A stretch of DNA of 64,000 nt, taken from positions 62,001-126,000 of the forward strand of contig DASVQN010000023.1 of assembly GCA_036389155.1 (NCBI GenBank). Direction: 5' to 3'. Positions 23,265 to 31,757 of this stretch are shown here, piece after piece (positions within the stretch are counted from its first letter, which is position 1; each line of letters starts with the position of its first letter). Below the pieces are notes generated by a model. The model was not told where the DNA came from. It worked only from the letters and a program-made list of their open reading frames with translations, and did no database searches. Source of the stretch: CADCVT01 sp036389155 (GTDB lineage Bacteria; Actinomycetota; Thermoleophilia; Solirubrobacterales; Solirubrobacteraceae). A program made the position numbers and the translations under genes.

Positions 23265-25331
23265 ATGCCCAAGGTCGCGCGCGTGCTCTTCGACGAGGCC
23301 CACTCCCAGGCGTGGACGATCCGCCCCGAGGTCGCGGCCGCGATCCAGCCGTCGCACCCGGGCGACTCGTCGTACGCGCGGGCGGCGGGCGCGCTGCGCG
23401 AGCGCGACTTCACGGTCGAGGCGCATGTGGCGGGCGCGCTCGACGCGCCGGCGCTCGCCGCCGCCGACGTGCTCGTGATCGCCCACCCCTCCGAGCCGGC
23501 GTGGGAGCGGACGGTCCCGGGAGGGTCGCCGCGGTTCGAGGCGCACGAGCTGGACGCGATCGAGGCGTTCGTCGCGGCGGGCGGCGGCCTCGTCGTGCTG
23601 GCCGAGGAGGAGCAGGCGAAGTACGGCAACAACGTCGCCGACCTCGTGGCCCGCTTCGGGATCGAGATCGACAACGCGGTCGTCTCCGACTACGAGCGCC
23701 ACCACAAGGCGCCCTCGTGGGTGCTCGCCGACGTCACGCCCGCGCGCGTGGACGGCACGGAGGTCACGGCGAGGGTCGGCGCCGCGTGCTTCTACCGCAC
23801 CACGACGCTCTCCGGCGGGCGGGCGATCGCGCGCGCCTCGGCGACGTCGTCCGCGCCGGGCGCCGCGCTCGCCGCGGTGACCGGCTACGGCGCCGGGCGG
23901 GTCGTCGTCCTCGGCGACTCCGACCTCTTCGGCGACGACTGCCTCGACGAGCTCGACCACCGCGCGCTGTGGCTGAACCTCCTGTACTGGGTCGCGGGCG
24001 GGGCGTTCTCGGATCGGCACGGCCCGGCGGGCTCGCCGGCGGCGGCGGACCCCCACTGGCTCACGCTGAAGGCGGCGACCGACGCTGTGCGGCCGGCGCA
24101 GGAGCCGGACGGGTCCGCGCCCGGCCGCGGCGCGGAGGTCGCGCCGCTGGTCGCGCGGATGATCGGCGCGGTCGAGGGCTTGCGCGGCCACTTCCCGCAC
24201 CAGGGCGACTACCTGAGCGCGGTCGTCGCGGACCTCGCGGCGTGGCGCGACGGCGGCTTCGGCAAGCCGGACTTCACCCGCTCGCTCGAGCTCTTCCGGC
24301 CCGAGCAGCAGCGGGCGGACGGGATCGAGCACCTCGTCGTGTTCCCGATGTACCTGCAGAACGCGTCGCGCGACACGCGGTTCGAGGCGCTGATCGTGCG
24401 CGTGCCGTGGCCGGAGTGGCTCGCCGGCCTCGAGCGCGCGCGCTACGACAACCCGAAGTTCGTGCCGGTGACCTTCGTCGACCACACCGCCGGCTACGAC
24501 AGCGAGTGCGCGGTCCTGTTCCCGGAGACGGTCAGCGTCGCCGGCCGGCCGGTGAACAACTTCGGCGGGATCTTCTGCGACCGCGAGTCGCTGCGGTTCC
24601 GTGACCGCGTCGGGCGCGCGGCCGCGCTGCTCGGCCTGAACCTGCCGCCCGACGCCGCGGCCCTGCTGCGCTCCGAGCAGCTGTCGCAGGACGCGTACAT
24701 GCTCTGGGACCTCGTCCACGACCGCGCCCACAGCCACGGCGACCTGCCGTTCGACCCGTTCATGATCCGCCAGCGCAGCCCGTACTGGATGTACTCGCTC
24801 GAGGAGCTGCGGTGCGACCTCACGGCGTTCGGCGAGGCGGCCGAGCTCGAGCGCGAGAGCCTGCCGATCGCGCGCCACGTCCAGTACGCGATCCTCTTCG
24901 ACCGGCTCTTCCGCTTCCCGATCACGGGGTCGCGGGTGCGCAACTACGACGGGCTCGGCGGCCAGCTCCTCTTCGCGTACCTGCACAAGCACGGCGTCCT
25001 GCACTGGACGGACAACCGCCTGACGATCGAGTGGGGCCGCGTCGCGGACGGCGTCCTCGCCCTGCGCGCGGCGATCGAGGAGCTCTACCGCTCCGGCATC
25101 GACCGCTCGAAGGTCGCGCACTGGATCGCGGCGCACGACCTCGTCGCGACCTACGTCCCGCCGGCGACCGCGTCGCGCTGGGCGGCGAGCCGGCGCGACT
25201 TCGAGGACGAGTCCGATCCGCGCGCGCTCATCGACCTGGTCAAGGACGACGAGTTTCCGCTCTCGATGTTCTACCTCCAGTTGAAGGGAAAGCTGGAGGC
25301 GCCGCCGGAGCCCCAGGCGGTGGCGGCGTGA
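23265..25331 (+). CDS. Large unknown protein resembling DUF6421
   Basis: 688 aa. I believe this is the actinobacterial DUF6421 family (from memory). The N-terminal ~240 residues look like a Rossmann/GATase1-like (DUF4350/GldG-like) domain: VARVLFDEAHSQAW, ADVLVIAHPS, VAAGGGLVVLAEEEQAKYGN, VVVLGDSDLFGDDC. The larger C-terminal part carries a His/Glu cluster, HDRAHSHGDLPFDPF followed by YSLEELRCDLTAFG, that could bind metal. No signal peptide. It heads a probable operon with SDR and threonine-aldolase-like genes and faces an Lrp gene. Its last ten codons are part of a 50-bp tandem repeat. Confidence 0.85.
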   Translation: MPKVARVLFDEAHSQAWTIRPEVAAAIQPSHPGDSSYARAAGALRERDFTVEAHVAGALDAPALAAADVLVIAHPSEPAWERTVPGGSPRFEAHELDAIEAFVAAGGGLVVLAEEEQAKYGNNVADLVARFGIEIDNAVVSDYERHHKAPSWVLADVTPARVDGTEVTARVGAACFYRTTTLSGGRAIARASATSSAPGAALAAVTGYGAGRVVVLGDSDLFGDDCLDELDHRALWLNLLYWVAGGAFSDRHGPAGSPAAADPHWLTLKAATDAVRPAQEPDGSAPGRGAEVAPLVARMIGAVEGLRGHFPHQGDYLSAVVADLAAWRDGGFGKPDFTRSLELFRPEQQRADGIEHLVVFPMYLQNASRDTRFEALIVRVPWPEWLAGLERARYDNPKFVPVTFVDHTAGYDSECAVLFPETVSVAGRPVNNFGGIFCDRESLRFRDRVGRAAALLGLNLPPDAAALLRSEQLSQDAYMLWDLVHDRAHSHGDLPFDPFMIRQRSPYWMYSLEELRCDLTAFGEAAELERESLPIARHVQYAILFDRLFRFPITGSRVRNYDGLGGQLLFAYLHKHGVLHWTDNRLTIEWGRVADGVLALRAAIEELYRSGIDRSKVAHWIAAHDLVATYVPPATASRWAASRRDFEDESDPRALIDLVKDDEFPLSMFYLQLKGKLEAPPEPQAVAA

Positions 25332-25460
25332 AGGGGCCCCCGCGGGCGGCGCCGCCGGAGCCGCAGGCGGTGGCGGCGTGAAGGGGCGCGCGGTGGAGGC
25401 GCCGCCCGAGCCGCAGGCGGTGGCAGCGTGAAGCGGCCCCGGTGGGCGGCGCCGCCGGCG
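25290..25460. repeat. 50-bp tandem repeat duplicating the 3' end of the DUF6421-like gene
   Basis: Three imperfect copies with a period of exactly 50 bp, plus a partial fourth. Each copy contains GCGCCGCCGGAGCCGCAGG, then GCGGTGGCGGCGTGAAG, so the final codons (APPEPQAVAA) and the stop are repeated. Only the first copy is used as the C-terminus; because 50 is not a multiple of three, later copies fall in other frames. The array fills the gap up to the SDR promoter (TAGGGT 25473-25478). Confidence 0.75.
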
Positions 25461-25485
25461 GCGGCGCGGCGCTAGGGTCGCGGGC

Positions 25486-26154
25486 ATGATCGTCGTCGCC
25501 GGAGCCGGCGGGTCCCTCGGGCCGTACGTCGCGCGCGCGCTCGCCGCCGCCGGGCACGACCTCGCGCTGACGGACGTCGACGAGCAGCGGCTCCGCGGGC
25601 TGGTCGACGAGGTCGGTGCGAAGGACGGGAGGGTGGTCGACCTGCTCGACGAGGACGCGACGAAGGCGTGGGCGGCGTCGCTCGACGACGTCACCGGGGT
25701 CGTCCACCTCGTCGGCGGCTGGCGCGGCGGCACTCCGCTGCCGGAGTGCGACCTCGCCGACTGGGCGCTCCTGCACGACCTCCTCATCCGGACCGTCCAG
25801 CACACGACGCGCGCCTTCGATCCCGCGCTGAAGCGCGCCGGCGACAAGGGCCGGTTCGTGCTCGTCTCCTCGCTCCAGGCCCAGGCGCCGACGAGCACGA
25901 ACGCGTCCTACGCCGCGGCCAAGGCGGCCGCCGAGGCGTGGACCCTCGCCTACGCCGACGAGCTGTCCGAGACGCGCGGGGGTGCGAACATCCTCGTCGT
26001 GAACGCGATCGTGACCCCGGAGATGCGCGAGAAGAATCCCGACAAGGCGTACGCCACCTTCACCGACGCGCGCCACATGGCCGACGCGATCGCGTGGCTG
26101 GTGTCGGACGCCGCCGCCGCGATGAACGGCCAGCGCGTCTCGCTGCACGGATGA
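25486..26154 (+). CDS. Short-chain dehydrogenase/reductase
   Basis: 222 aa classical-type SDR, a little short. Nucleotide motif GAGGSLG (residues 6-12), Asp for the adenine ribose in LTDVDEQRL, catalytic Ser in VLVSSLQAQ and YAAAK (Tyr-x3-Lys). The substrate half is small. ATG is seven bases after TAGGGT, so the gene may also have its own promoter. Its stop overlaps the next start (ATGA). Genome context suggests it works with the aldolase-like enzyme on a beta-hydroxy amino acid or its product; inference. Confidence 0.88.
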   Translation: MIVVAGAGGSLGPYVARALAAAGHDLALTDVDEQRLRGLVDEVGAKDGRVVDLLDEDATKAWAASLDDVTGVVHLVGGWRGGTPLPECDLADWALLHDLLIRTVQHTTRAFDPALKRAGDKGRFVLVSSLQAQAPTSTNASYAAAKAAAEAWTLAYADELSETRGGANILVVNAIVTPEMREKNPDKAYATFTDARHMADAIAWLVSDAAAAMNGQRVSLHG

Positions 26155-27164
26155 AGACGCACCCGCGCGGATTCGGCAGCGACAACCACGCCGGCGTCCT
26201 CCCCGAGGTGCTCGAGGCGATCGCCGCGGCCAACCACGGCCACGCCCCGTCCTACGGCCACGACGACCTGACCGCGCGCGTCGCGGCGCGCTTCGCCGAG
26301 CTCTTCGGCGAGGACGCGCAGACGTTCTTCGTCTTCAACGGCACGGGCGCCAACGTCGTCTCCCTGCGCGCCATGTGCCGCCCGTGGGAAGGCGTCGTCT
26401 GCGCCGCCACCGCCCACCTCAACGTCGACGAGGGCGGCGCGCCCGAGCAGGTCGGCGGCCTGAAGCTCCTCACCGTCCCGACGCCCGACGGCAAGCTCAC
26501 GCCCGAGCTGGTCGAGCCCCGCCTTGTCCGCTTCGGCGACGAGCACGCGGTGCAGCCGCGCGTCGTCTCCATCACGCAGAGCAGCGAGCTCGGCACGGTC
26601 TACTCGCGCGAGGAGGTCAGGGCGCTCGCCGACCAGGCGCACCACCTCGGCCTCCTGCTGCACGTCGACGGCGCGCGGCTGACGAACGCGGCCGCCGCGC
26701 TCGACGTCTCGCTCGCCGAGGCCGCCGGCGAGGCGGACGCCATCTCCTTCGGCGGCACGAAGGCGGGGCTGATCTTCGGCGAGGCGGTCGTCCTGCGTCG
26801 CCCCGAGCTCGGAGAGGCCGCGACGTACCTGCGCAAGCAGTCGATGCAGCTCGCCTCGAAGATGCGCTTCGTCGCCGCCCAGTTCGACGCGCTGCTCGAG
26901 GGCGAGCGCTGGCGCGACGCCGCCAGCCACGCCAACGCGATGGCCGCCCGGCTGGCCGAGGGCGTCCGCGACGCGGTCACCATCACCCAGCCGGTCGACG
27001 CCAACGCCGTCTTCGCGATCCTGCCCCCCGGCCGCGCCGAGGACCTGCGCGAGGAGTGGTTCTTCTACACCTGGGACGAGGCGACCGGCGAGGTGCGCTG
27101 GATGTGCTCGTGGGACACGACGCAGGAGGACGTCGACGAGTTCGCCGAGGCGATCCGTGGCTAG
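26151..27164 (+). CDS. Low-specificity L-threonine aldolase / beta-eliminating lyase
   Basis: 337 aa fold-type I PLP enzyme. SDNHAGVLPEVLEAI at the N-terminus, FNGTGANVVSL phosphate-binding region, HVDGARLTNAAAAL with the Asp, and Lys in SFGGTKAGLIFGEAV that binds PLP. It would cleave threonine/allo-threonine to glycine and acetaldehyde or a related beta-hydroxy amino acid. Coupled by ATGA to the SDR and by an 8-nt overlap to the next small gene. Confidence 0.9.
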   Translation: MKTHPRGFGSDNHAGVLPEVLEAIAAANHGHAPSYGHDDLTARVAARFAELFGEDAQTFFVFNGTGANVVSLRAMCRPWEGVVCAATAHLNVDEGGAPEQVGGLKLLTVPTPDGKLTPELVEPRLVRFGDEHAVQPRVVSITQSSELGTVYSREEVRALADQAHHLGLLLHVDGARLTNAAAALDVSLAEAAGEADAISFGGTKAGLIFGEAVVLRRPELGEAATYLRKQSMQLASKMRFVAAQFDALLEGERWRDAASHANAMAARLAEGVRDAVTITQPVDANAVFAILPPGRAEDLREEWFFYTWDEATGEVRWMCSWDTTQEDVDEFAEAIRG

Positions 27165-27468
27165 CTCGCGCGTGCCGCTGCCCAAGCACGTGCCCGCGCA
27201 GTTCGAGGTCTTCGTCAACGGCGTGCCCCAGCGCGCCGGGACCGACTACCGCGTCGAGGGGCGCGTCCTCGTCTTCGACCGCGAGCTGAAGAAGGAGGGC
27301 CGGCTCGGCCTCTGGCGCTGGTTCCTCGGCGCCTGGGGCATCGGGACCTACCGCCAGAACGACTCGATCGACGTCCGCTACGAGTCCGGCGGCATGCCGC
27401 GCGTCGTCGAGGGGCTCGACATCGAGCCACCGCCGCAAGAGGTCAGCCACCTGTCCGGGCGCGTTTAG
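27157..27468 (+). CDS. Small conserved-looking protein, 103 aa
   Basis: Begins at GTG 27157, inside the last codons of the aldolase gene (8-nt overlap), so it is coupled. It is beta-rich, with FEVFVNGVPQRAGTDYRVEG, VLVFDRELKKEGRLG, WRWFLGAWGIGTYRQNDSI and DVRYE. The style recalls short proteins found next to membranes in these genomes, with a Trp-rich central segment, but there is no clear transmembrane helix. Function unknown. Confidence 0.68.
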   Translation: MASSRVPLPKHVPAQFEVFVNGVPQRAGTDYRVEGRVLVFDRELKKEGRLGLWRWFLGAWGIGTYRQNDSIDVRYESGGMPRVVEGLDIEPPPQEVSHLSGRV

Positions 27469-27500
27469 TCCGCCGGTCGGCCGAGCATCCTTTCCGGGCA

Positions 27501-27788
27501 ATGTTCGACCCCACCTCCGAGGACCTCGCCCGCCGCGGCCGCGCCCACACCCGGCTGCGGGAGCTGCTCGACGCCCGCGGCCCGGCCGTCCTGCACCGCC
27601 AGGAGCGCGAGCAGCTCGTCGACGCCGCCGACGCGCTGCTCTTCAACGAGAACGACGCGCTGGAGCGCCGCGACGCCGCCCTCGACCTGCTCGACGACCT
27701 CGTCGAGTCCGGCCGGTGGGAGCCGAGCGCGGCCAACGCGGTGGCCCAGGCACTCCGCGCCTGCGGCCAGACCGCCGCGCGAAGCTAG
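27501..27788 (+). CDS. Small helical acidic protein, 95 aa
   Basis: All-helical and rich in Leu, Ala, Asp and Arg (HTRLRELLDARGPAVLH, LVDAADALLFNENDALERRD, ALDLLDDLVESGRW). No recognised domain. It ends in the CTAG at 27785-27788, shared as stop with the converging acetyltransferase gene. A nucleic-acid or protein-protein role cannot be read off. Confidence 0.65.
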   Translation: MFDPTSEDLARRGRAHTRLRELLDARGPAVLHRQEREQLVDAADALLFNENDALERRDAALDLLDDLVESGRWEPSAANAVAQALRACGQTAARS

Positions 27789-28600
27789 CCGGCCGCGCGC
27801 GAGTACAGGGTCAGCAGGCAGCGCTCCTCGAACCCGAGGCGCTCGTAGCACCCCGTGTCCGCCGCGCTCGACCACAGCACGCCCGTCTCCGCGCCTGCCG
27901 CGCGAGCCTCGGCCGTCAGCGCGGCGGTCATCGCCGTCCCGAGCCCCTGCCCCTGGCGGTCCGGCAGCACGCCGATGTTGTAGAGGCCCGCCACCCCGGC
28001 GGCGATCACGAGCGAGCCGCAGGCCACCGGCGTCCCGTCCTCGAGCGCGAGGAAGTTGCGCATCTCGGGCTGGTCCGGCCGCGCGGCGACGCCCAGCACG
28101 CGGAGGATCGGCTCGATGACCGCCGGCGGCAGCTCGAAGGCCAGGCCCATCAGCGTGCCGAACGCCTCGAGGCTCGGCTCCTCGCGGACCTGCTCGAACC
28201 GCAGCGGCGAGCCGCCGGCGGGGGCGTCGGCGGCGGAGGGCGTGTCGGGCAGCGGCGCCGCCATCCCCGGCATCGTCACGAGCACGTCGAAGCCCGCCGA
28301 CACGAGCCGGTCGCCGAGGTCGGCCGGCTGCGACGCCGGCCCGACGTACCACGACCACGGCGTGCCCCGCGAGTCCAGCGTCGCGCTCACGGAGGCGATC
28401 GCGTCGTCGACGCGCGCCGGCGCCAGGGTCGCCCGCATGACGCCGTTGAAGGGCGCCGCGGGCACGCCGGTCACGAGCCACAGCAGCTCGTGGTCGTCCT
28501 GGACCTCGGCGCCGCCCCAGTCGGCGATCGCGCGGAACAGCGCCTGCTGGTTGGCCTCGAGCGCGCCGACCACCGCAGCGTGGTCGCCGGGCGCGATCAC
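27785..28600 (-). CDS. GNAT-family acetyltransferase, two-domain
   Basis: 271 aa from GTG 28600. C-terminal GNAT domain with LYNIGVLPDRQGQGLGTAMT (acetyl-CoA loop Q-G-Q-G-L-G) and CYERLGFEERCLLTLYSR. The N-terminal ~130 residues look like a degenerate GNAT-like half (LLWLVTGVPAAPFNGVMRA), a layout common in actinobacterial acetyltransferases. Its start overlaps the metF stop by four bases (GTGA). Confidence 0.83.
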   Translation of the reverse strand: MIAPGDHAAVVGALEANQQALFRAIADWGGAEVQDDHELLWLVTGVPAAPFNGVMRATLAPARVDDAIASVSATLDSRGTPWSWYVGPASQPADLGDRLVSAGFDVLVTMPGMAAPLPDTPSAADAPAGGSPLRFEQVREEPSLEAFGTLMGLAFELPPAVIEPILRVLGVAARPDQPEMRNFLALEDGTPVACGSLVIAAGVAGLYNIGVLPDRQGQGLGTAMTAALTAEARAAGAETGVLWSSAADTGCYERLGFEERCLLTLYSRAAG

Positions 28601-29520
28601 CCGACGGCGAGGCTGGTCTCGCCGAGCCCGGAGCGCTCGTCCCACGGCCGCATGAGCCGCAGCGCGCTGAGGATCGCGCGCGTCGCCGGCGAGCGGTTCA
28701 GGGTGTAGAAGTGGATGCCGGGGGCGCCCCCGCGCAGCAGCTCGGCGCACTGCAGCGTCGCGAAGGCGACGCCGAGGTCGCGCGTCGCCTCCGGCTGATC
28801 GCCGCGCGCCTCGAGCGCCGCGCGCAGCCCCGCCGGGATGTCCGATCCGCACAGCGATGTGATGCGCTTGATCTGCCCGACGTCCTGCACCGGCATCACG
28901 CCCGGCACGATCGGCACGTCGATCCCGATCGCCCGCGCGCGCGCCACGAAGTCGAAGTACACGGCGTTGTCGAAGAAGAGCTGCGTGATGAGGAAGCGCG
29001 CGCCGGCGTCGACCTTGTCCTTCAGGTAGCCGAGGTCCTCCTCCGGCCCGGCGGCGTGGATGTGCGTCTCGGGGAAGCACGCCCCGCCGATCGCGAACTG
29101 CGGGTACTCCGAGCCGATCAGCTCGACGAGCTCGCGCGAGTACTCGAGCCCGCCCTCGGTCTTCGTCCACTCGTCCTGCCCGGGCGGCGGGTCGCCGCGC
29201 AGCGCGAGCACGTTCTCGATCCCGGCCGCGCGCATCTCGTCGAGCGTCGAGCGCAGCTCGTCCACCGTCGCGCCGACGCACGTGAAGTGCGCCATCGCCT
29301 CGAGCCCGTACTCCTCGTGGATGCGCTTGACGATCTCGATCGTCCGCGACCGCGTCGAGCCGCCCGCCCCGTACGTGACCGAGACGTACGCGGGCTCCAG
29401 CCGCCGCAGCTCCTGCAGCGCGGCGTACAGGTTCGCCTCGCCCTCGGGCGTCTTCGGCGGGAAGAACTCGAACGAGAAGACGGGCTCGTCGCTCGCGCTC
29501 AGCAGCTCGTCGATCCGCAT
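28597..29520 (-). CDS. metF: 5,10-methylenetetrahydrofolate reductase
   Basis: 307 aa FAD-dependent TIM-barrel enzyme producing 5-methyl-THF for methionine synthesis. FSFEFFPPKTPEGEANL near the N-terminus holds the catalytic Glu, YVSVTYGAGGSTRSRT is the signature, and HFTCVGATVDEL and ITQLFFDNAVYFDFV are conserved. Length is normal. It lies between two GTG-started genes of one minus-strand group; no met regulator site is visible. Confidence 0.95.
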   Translation of the reverse strand: MRIDELLSASDEPVFSFEFFPPKTPEGEANLYAALQELRRLEPAYVSVTYGAGGSTRSRTIEIVKRIHEEYGLEAMAHFTCVGATVDELRSTLDEMRAAGIENVLALRGDPPPGQDEWTKTEGGLEYSRELVELIGSEYPQFAIGGACFPETHIHAAGPEEDLGYLKDKVDAGARFLITQLFFDNAVYFDFVARARAIGIDVPIVPGVMPVQDVGQIKRITSLCGSDIPAGLRAALEARGDQPEATRDLGVAFATLQCAELLRGGAPGIHFYTLNRSPATRAILSALRLMRPWDERSGLGETSLAVG

Positions 29521-29523
29521 CGC

Positions 29524-30525
29524 TCAGAGGGTAGTCCAGCGTTCCGGCTGGCCCGGGATGCGCGTTGCGAGCCCCTCGCGCTCCAGGTGCGTCAGGTAGG
29601 CGAGCGTCTCGGACAGCCACCAGTTCGCCGTCATCGGCGTCACCGGCTGGCCGTAGACGAGCGGGACCGCCTCGTATGCGGTGAGCGGGCCGGACCCGTT
29701 CCCCACGACCTCGCGCACGCGGTCCAGCCGCTCGCGCACCGCCGCGCGGTTGGCCTCCACGTGCGCGCGCACGTCGGTGAACGTCCGCCCGTGGCCGGGC
29801 AGGCACAGCCGCGCGTCGAGCGCGTCGACCACGTCGAGCGACCGCAGGAACTCGCCGGCCGGGTCCGGCGTGTGGCCGAAGTCGTAGTAGAGCGAGACCC
29901 GCCCGAGCAGGTGGTCGCCGGAGATGAGCAGGCGGCGCTCGGGCTGGAAGAGGCAGACGTGCGACGGCGCGTGGCCGGGGGTCTCGTGCACCGTCCACTC
30001 GCCGAGGTCGGTGTCGACGACGACGCCCGGCACCAGCTCGCGATCCGGGGGGACGAGCCCGGCGATCCCGATCCCGCGGCCGCGCTGGGACTCGCGGTAG
30101 GCCTCCAGCGGCTCGCGCGGGACGCCGCTCTGCAGTGCGATCTCGATCCGCCGCTCCAGCGCGGCGTCGTAGTCGGTCGCCGCGAGCCGCACGTGCTCGT
30201 ACTTCGGGTGGATCCACAGCTCGCAGCCGGTCCGCTCGACGATGGTGGCGGCCTCGCCGTAGTGGTCGGAGTGCGCGTGGGTGCAGACGAGCAGGCGCAC
30301 GTGCTCGAGCTTCAGCCCCACCTGGTCGAGCGCGCGCTCCAGATGGCCCATCGACCCGGGCTCGTGCATGCCGGTGTCGACGAGGACGATCCCGTCCCCG
30401 GCGGCGATCGCCCACGCGTTGCAGTGCGGGACGCCCGGCCACGGCAATGGCAGGCGCAGGCGCCAGACGCCGGGCAGCACGCGCTCGCCCCGCCCGACCT
30501 CGCGTCTTCTCTGCGCCTCGGCCAC
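29524..30525 (-). CDS. MBL-fold metallo-hydrolase
   Basis: 333 aa metallo-beta-lactamase-fold hydrolase. Zinc ligands in CTHAHSDHYGEA (HxHxDH), the second His in TPGHAPSHVCLF, Asp in LLISGDHLLG and a final His in CLPGHGRTF. The C-terminal ~90 residues are helical, as in LACTB2-like or RNA/thioester hydrolases. GTG 30525 is six bases after a TAGCTT box on the minus strand. Substrate unknown. Confidence 0.88.
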   Translation of the reverse strand: MAEAQRRREVGRGERVLPGVWRLRLPLPWPGVPHCNAWAIAAGDGIVLVDTGMHEPGSMGHLERALDQVGLKLEHVRLLVCTHAHSDHYGEAATIVERTGCELWIHPKYEHVRLAATDYDAALERRIEIALQSGVPREPLEAYRESQRGRGIGIAGLVPPDRELVPGVVVDTDLGEWTVHETPGHAPSHVCLFQPERRLLISGDHLLGRVSLYYDFGHTPDPAGEFLRSLDVVDALDARLCLPGHGRTFTDVRAHVEANRAAVRERLDRVREVVGNGSGPLTAYEAVPLVYGQPVTPMTANWWLSETLAYLTHLEREGLATRIPGQPERWTTL

Positions 30526-30531
30526 GCATTG

Positions 30532-30541
30532 AAGCTAGCGT
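30532..30541. promoter_or_regulatory. Bidirectional leaderless promoter between two MBL genes
   Basis: AAGCTAGCGT carries overlapping -10 boxes on the two strands: TAGCTT (30537-30532, minus) six bases before GTG 30525, and TAGCGT (30536-30541, plus) seven bases before ATG 30549. The two start codons are only 23 bp apart. Confidence 0.5.
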
Positions 30542-30548
30542 TCCCCCC

Positions 30549-31754
30549 ATGGCCACCACCTCCACGTCCCAGAGCGCCGCGGAGCTGGCGCGGGAGTACT
30601 TCCTGTCGATCGGACGCGACACGCAGGCCCAGCGCACCTGGTACGCCGACGACGCGGAGGTCGAGATCCTCGGCGTGCTCGAGAACGCGGGCAAGCCCGA
30701 GGTGGTCGCCTTCTTCGACGGGATGAACGGCGCGTTCCCGGACCTGCGCATGGAGGTGCTGGACGTCCTCGGCGAGGGCGACAAGGTGGCGGTCCACTGG
30801 AAGCTGCGCGGGACGTTCGCCGGCCCCGGCCAGTTCAACGGCATCGACCCCACCGGCGCGCCGCTCGAGCTGACCGGCGTCGACGTCCTCACGTTCCGCG
30901 ACGGCCGGATCGTCCGCAACGACGCCTACACGGACAACATGACGATCGCCCGCAAGCTCGGGTTGATGCCGCCGCTCGACTCGCCGGTCGAGCAGCGGAT
31001 GACCAAGGCGTTCAACGCGCGGACGAAGGTGGCCAGGAAGCTCGTCGCACCGCACGGCGCGCCCGAGGAGGTCGCCGACGGCGTCTGGAAGGTCCAGGGC
31101 GAGCCCGGCAAGTGCAACGTGTACTTCGTGCGCGACGGCGACGGCGTCCTGATGTTCGACGCCGGCGCCAAGACCATGGTGAACGCGGTGGCGGCCGCCG
31201 CCGCGCAGCTCGGCGGGCTCACGCGGATCGTGCTCGGCCACGGCCACACCGACCACCGCGGCACCGCGCCGTCGTTCGACGTGCCGGTGCTGTGCCATCC
31301 CGACGAGGTCGTCGACGCCGAGGGCTCCGGCGGCTGGCGCTACTGGGACGAGTCGCTCTCCTTCCTGCGCTTCCCCCAGAAGCAGCTGCACAAGGTCTTC
31401 CACGCGAGGGCGTGGGACGGCGGGCCGGTGAAGATCGCCGGCACCGTGAGCGAGGGCGACGACGTCGCGGGCTTCAAGGTCGTGCACCTGCCCGGCCACG
31501 CCCCGGGGCTGATCGCGCTGTGGCGCGAGCGCGACCGCGTCGCGCTGACGTCGGACGTCTTCTACGTCATCGACATGTGGGGCCGCGACAGCGAGCCACA
31601 CCTGCCGATGGCGGGCTACAACTGGGACCACGAGCAGGCGCGCGCGTCGCTGCGTCGGCTGGCGTCGCTCGATCCGCTGGCCTGCCACCCCGGGCACGCG
31701 AAGGCGCTGACCGGCGACGTCCGCGCGCGTCTGGAGCGGGCGGCGGACGAGTAG
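30549..31754 (+). CDS. SnoaL-like domain fused to an MBL-fold domain
   Basis: 401 aa. Residues 1-135 form a SnoaL/NTF2-like ester cyclase or hydroxylase-type domain (AREYFLSIGRDTQAQRTWYA, VAVHWKLRGTFAGPGQFNG, DAYTDNMTIARKLGLMPP). Residues ~165-400 are a metallo-hydrolase: LGHGHTDHRGTAP (HxHxDH), VVHLPGHAPGLIAL, ALTSDVFY and ACHPGH. The two parts are joined by a helical linker. This fusion seems unusual; the frame is continuous with no sign of error. Confidence 0.85.
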   Translation: MATTSTSQSAAELAREYFLSIGRDTQAQRTWYADDAEVEILGVLENAGKPEVVAFFDGMNGAFPDLRMEVLDVLGEGDKVAVHWKLRGTFAGPGQFNGIDPTGAPLELTGVDVLTFRDGRIVRNDAYTDNMTIARKLGLMPPLDSPVEQRMTKAFNARTKVARKLVAPHGAPEEVADGVWKVQGEPGKCNVYFVRDGDGVLMFDAGAKTMVNAVAAAAAQLGGLTRIVLGHGHTDHRGTAPSFDVPVLCHPDEVVDAEGSGGWRYWDESLSFLRFPQKQLHKVFHARAWDGGPVKIAGTVSEGDDVAGFKVVHLPGHAPGLIALWRERDRVALTSDVFYVIDMWGRDSEPHLPMAGYNWDHEQARASLRRLASLDPLACHPGHAKALTGDVRARLERAADE

Positions 31755-31757
31755 GTC

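Noticed and set aside
22764..25898. 1044-codon minus frame that ends in the Lrp gene
   Set aside because: Only the last ~150 codons are Lrp; the rest is antisense to the DUF6421-like gene and has no family resemblance.
27785..30919. 1044-codon minus frame through metF and the MBL gene
   Set aside because: Only the 3' part (from GTG 28600) is a real acetyltransferase; upstream it is an out-of-frame shadow.
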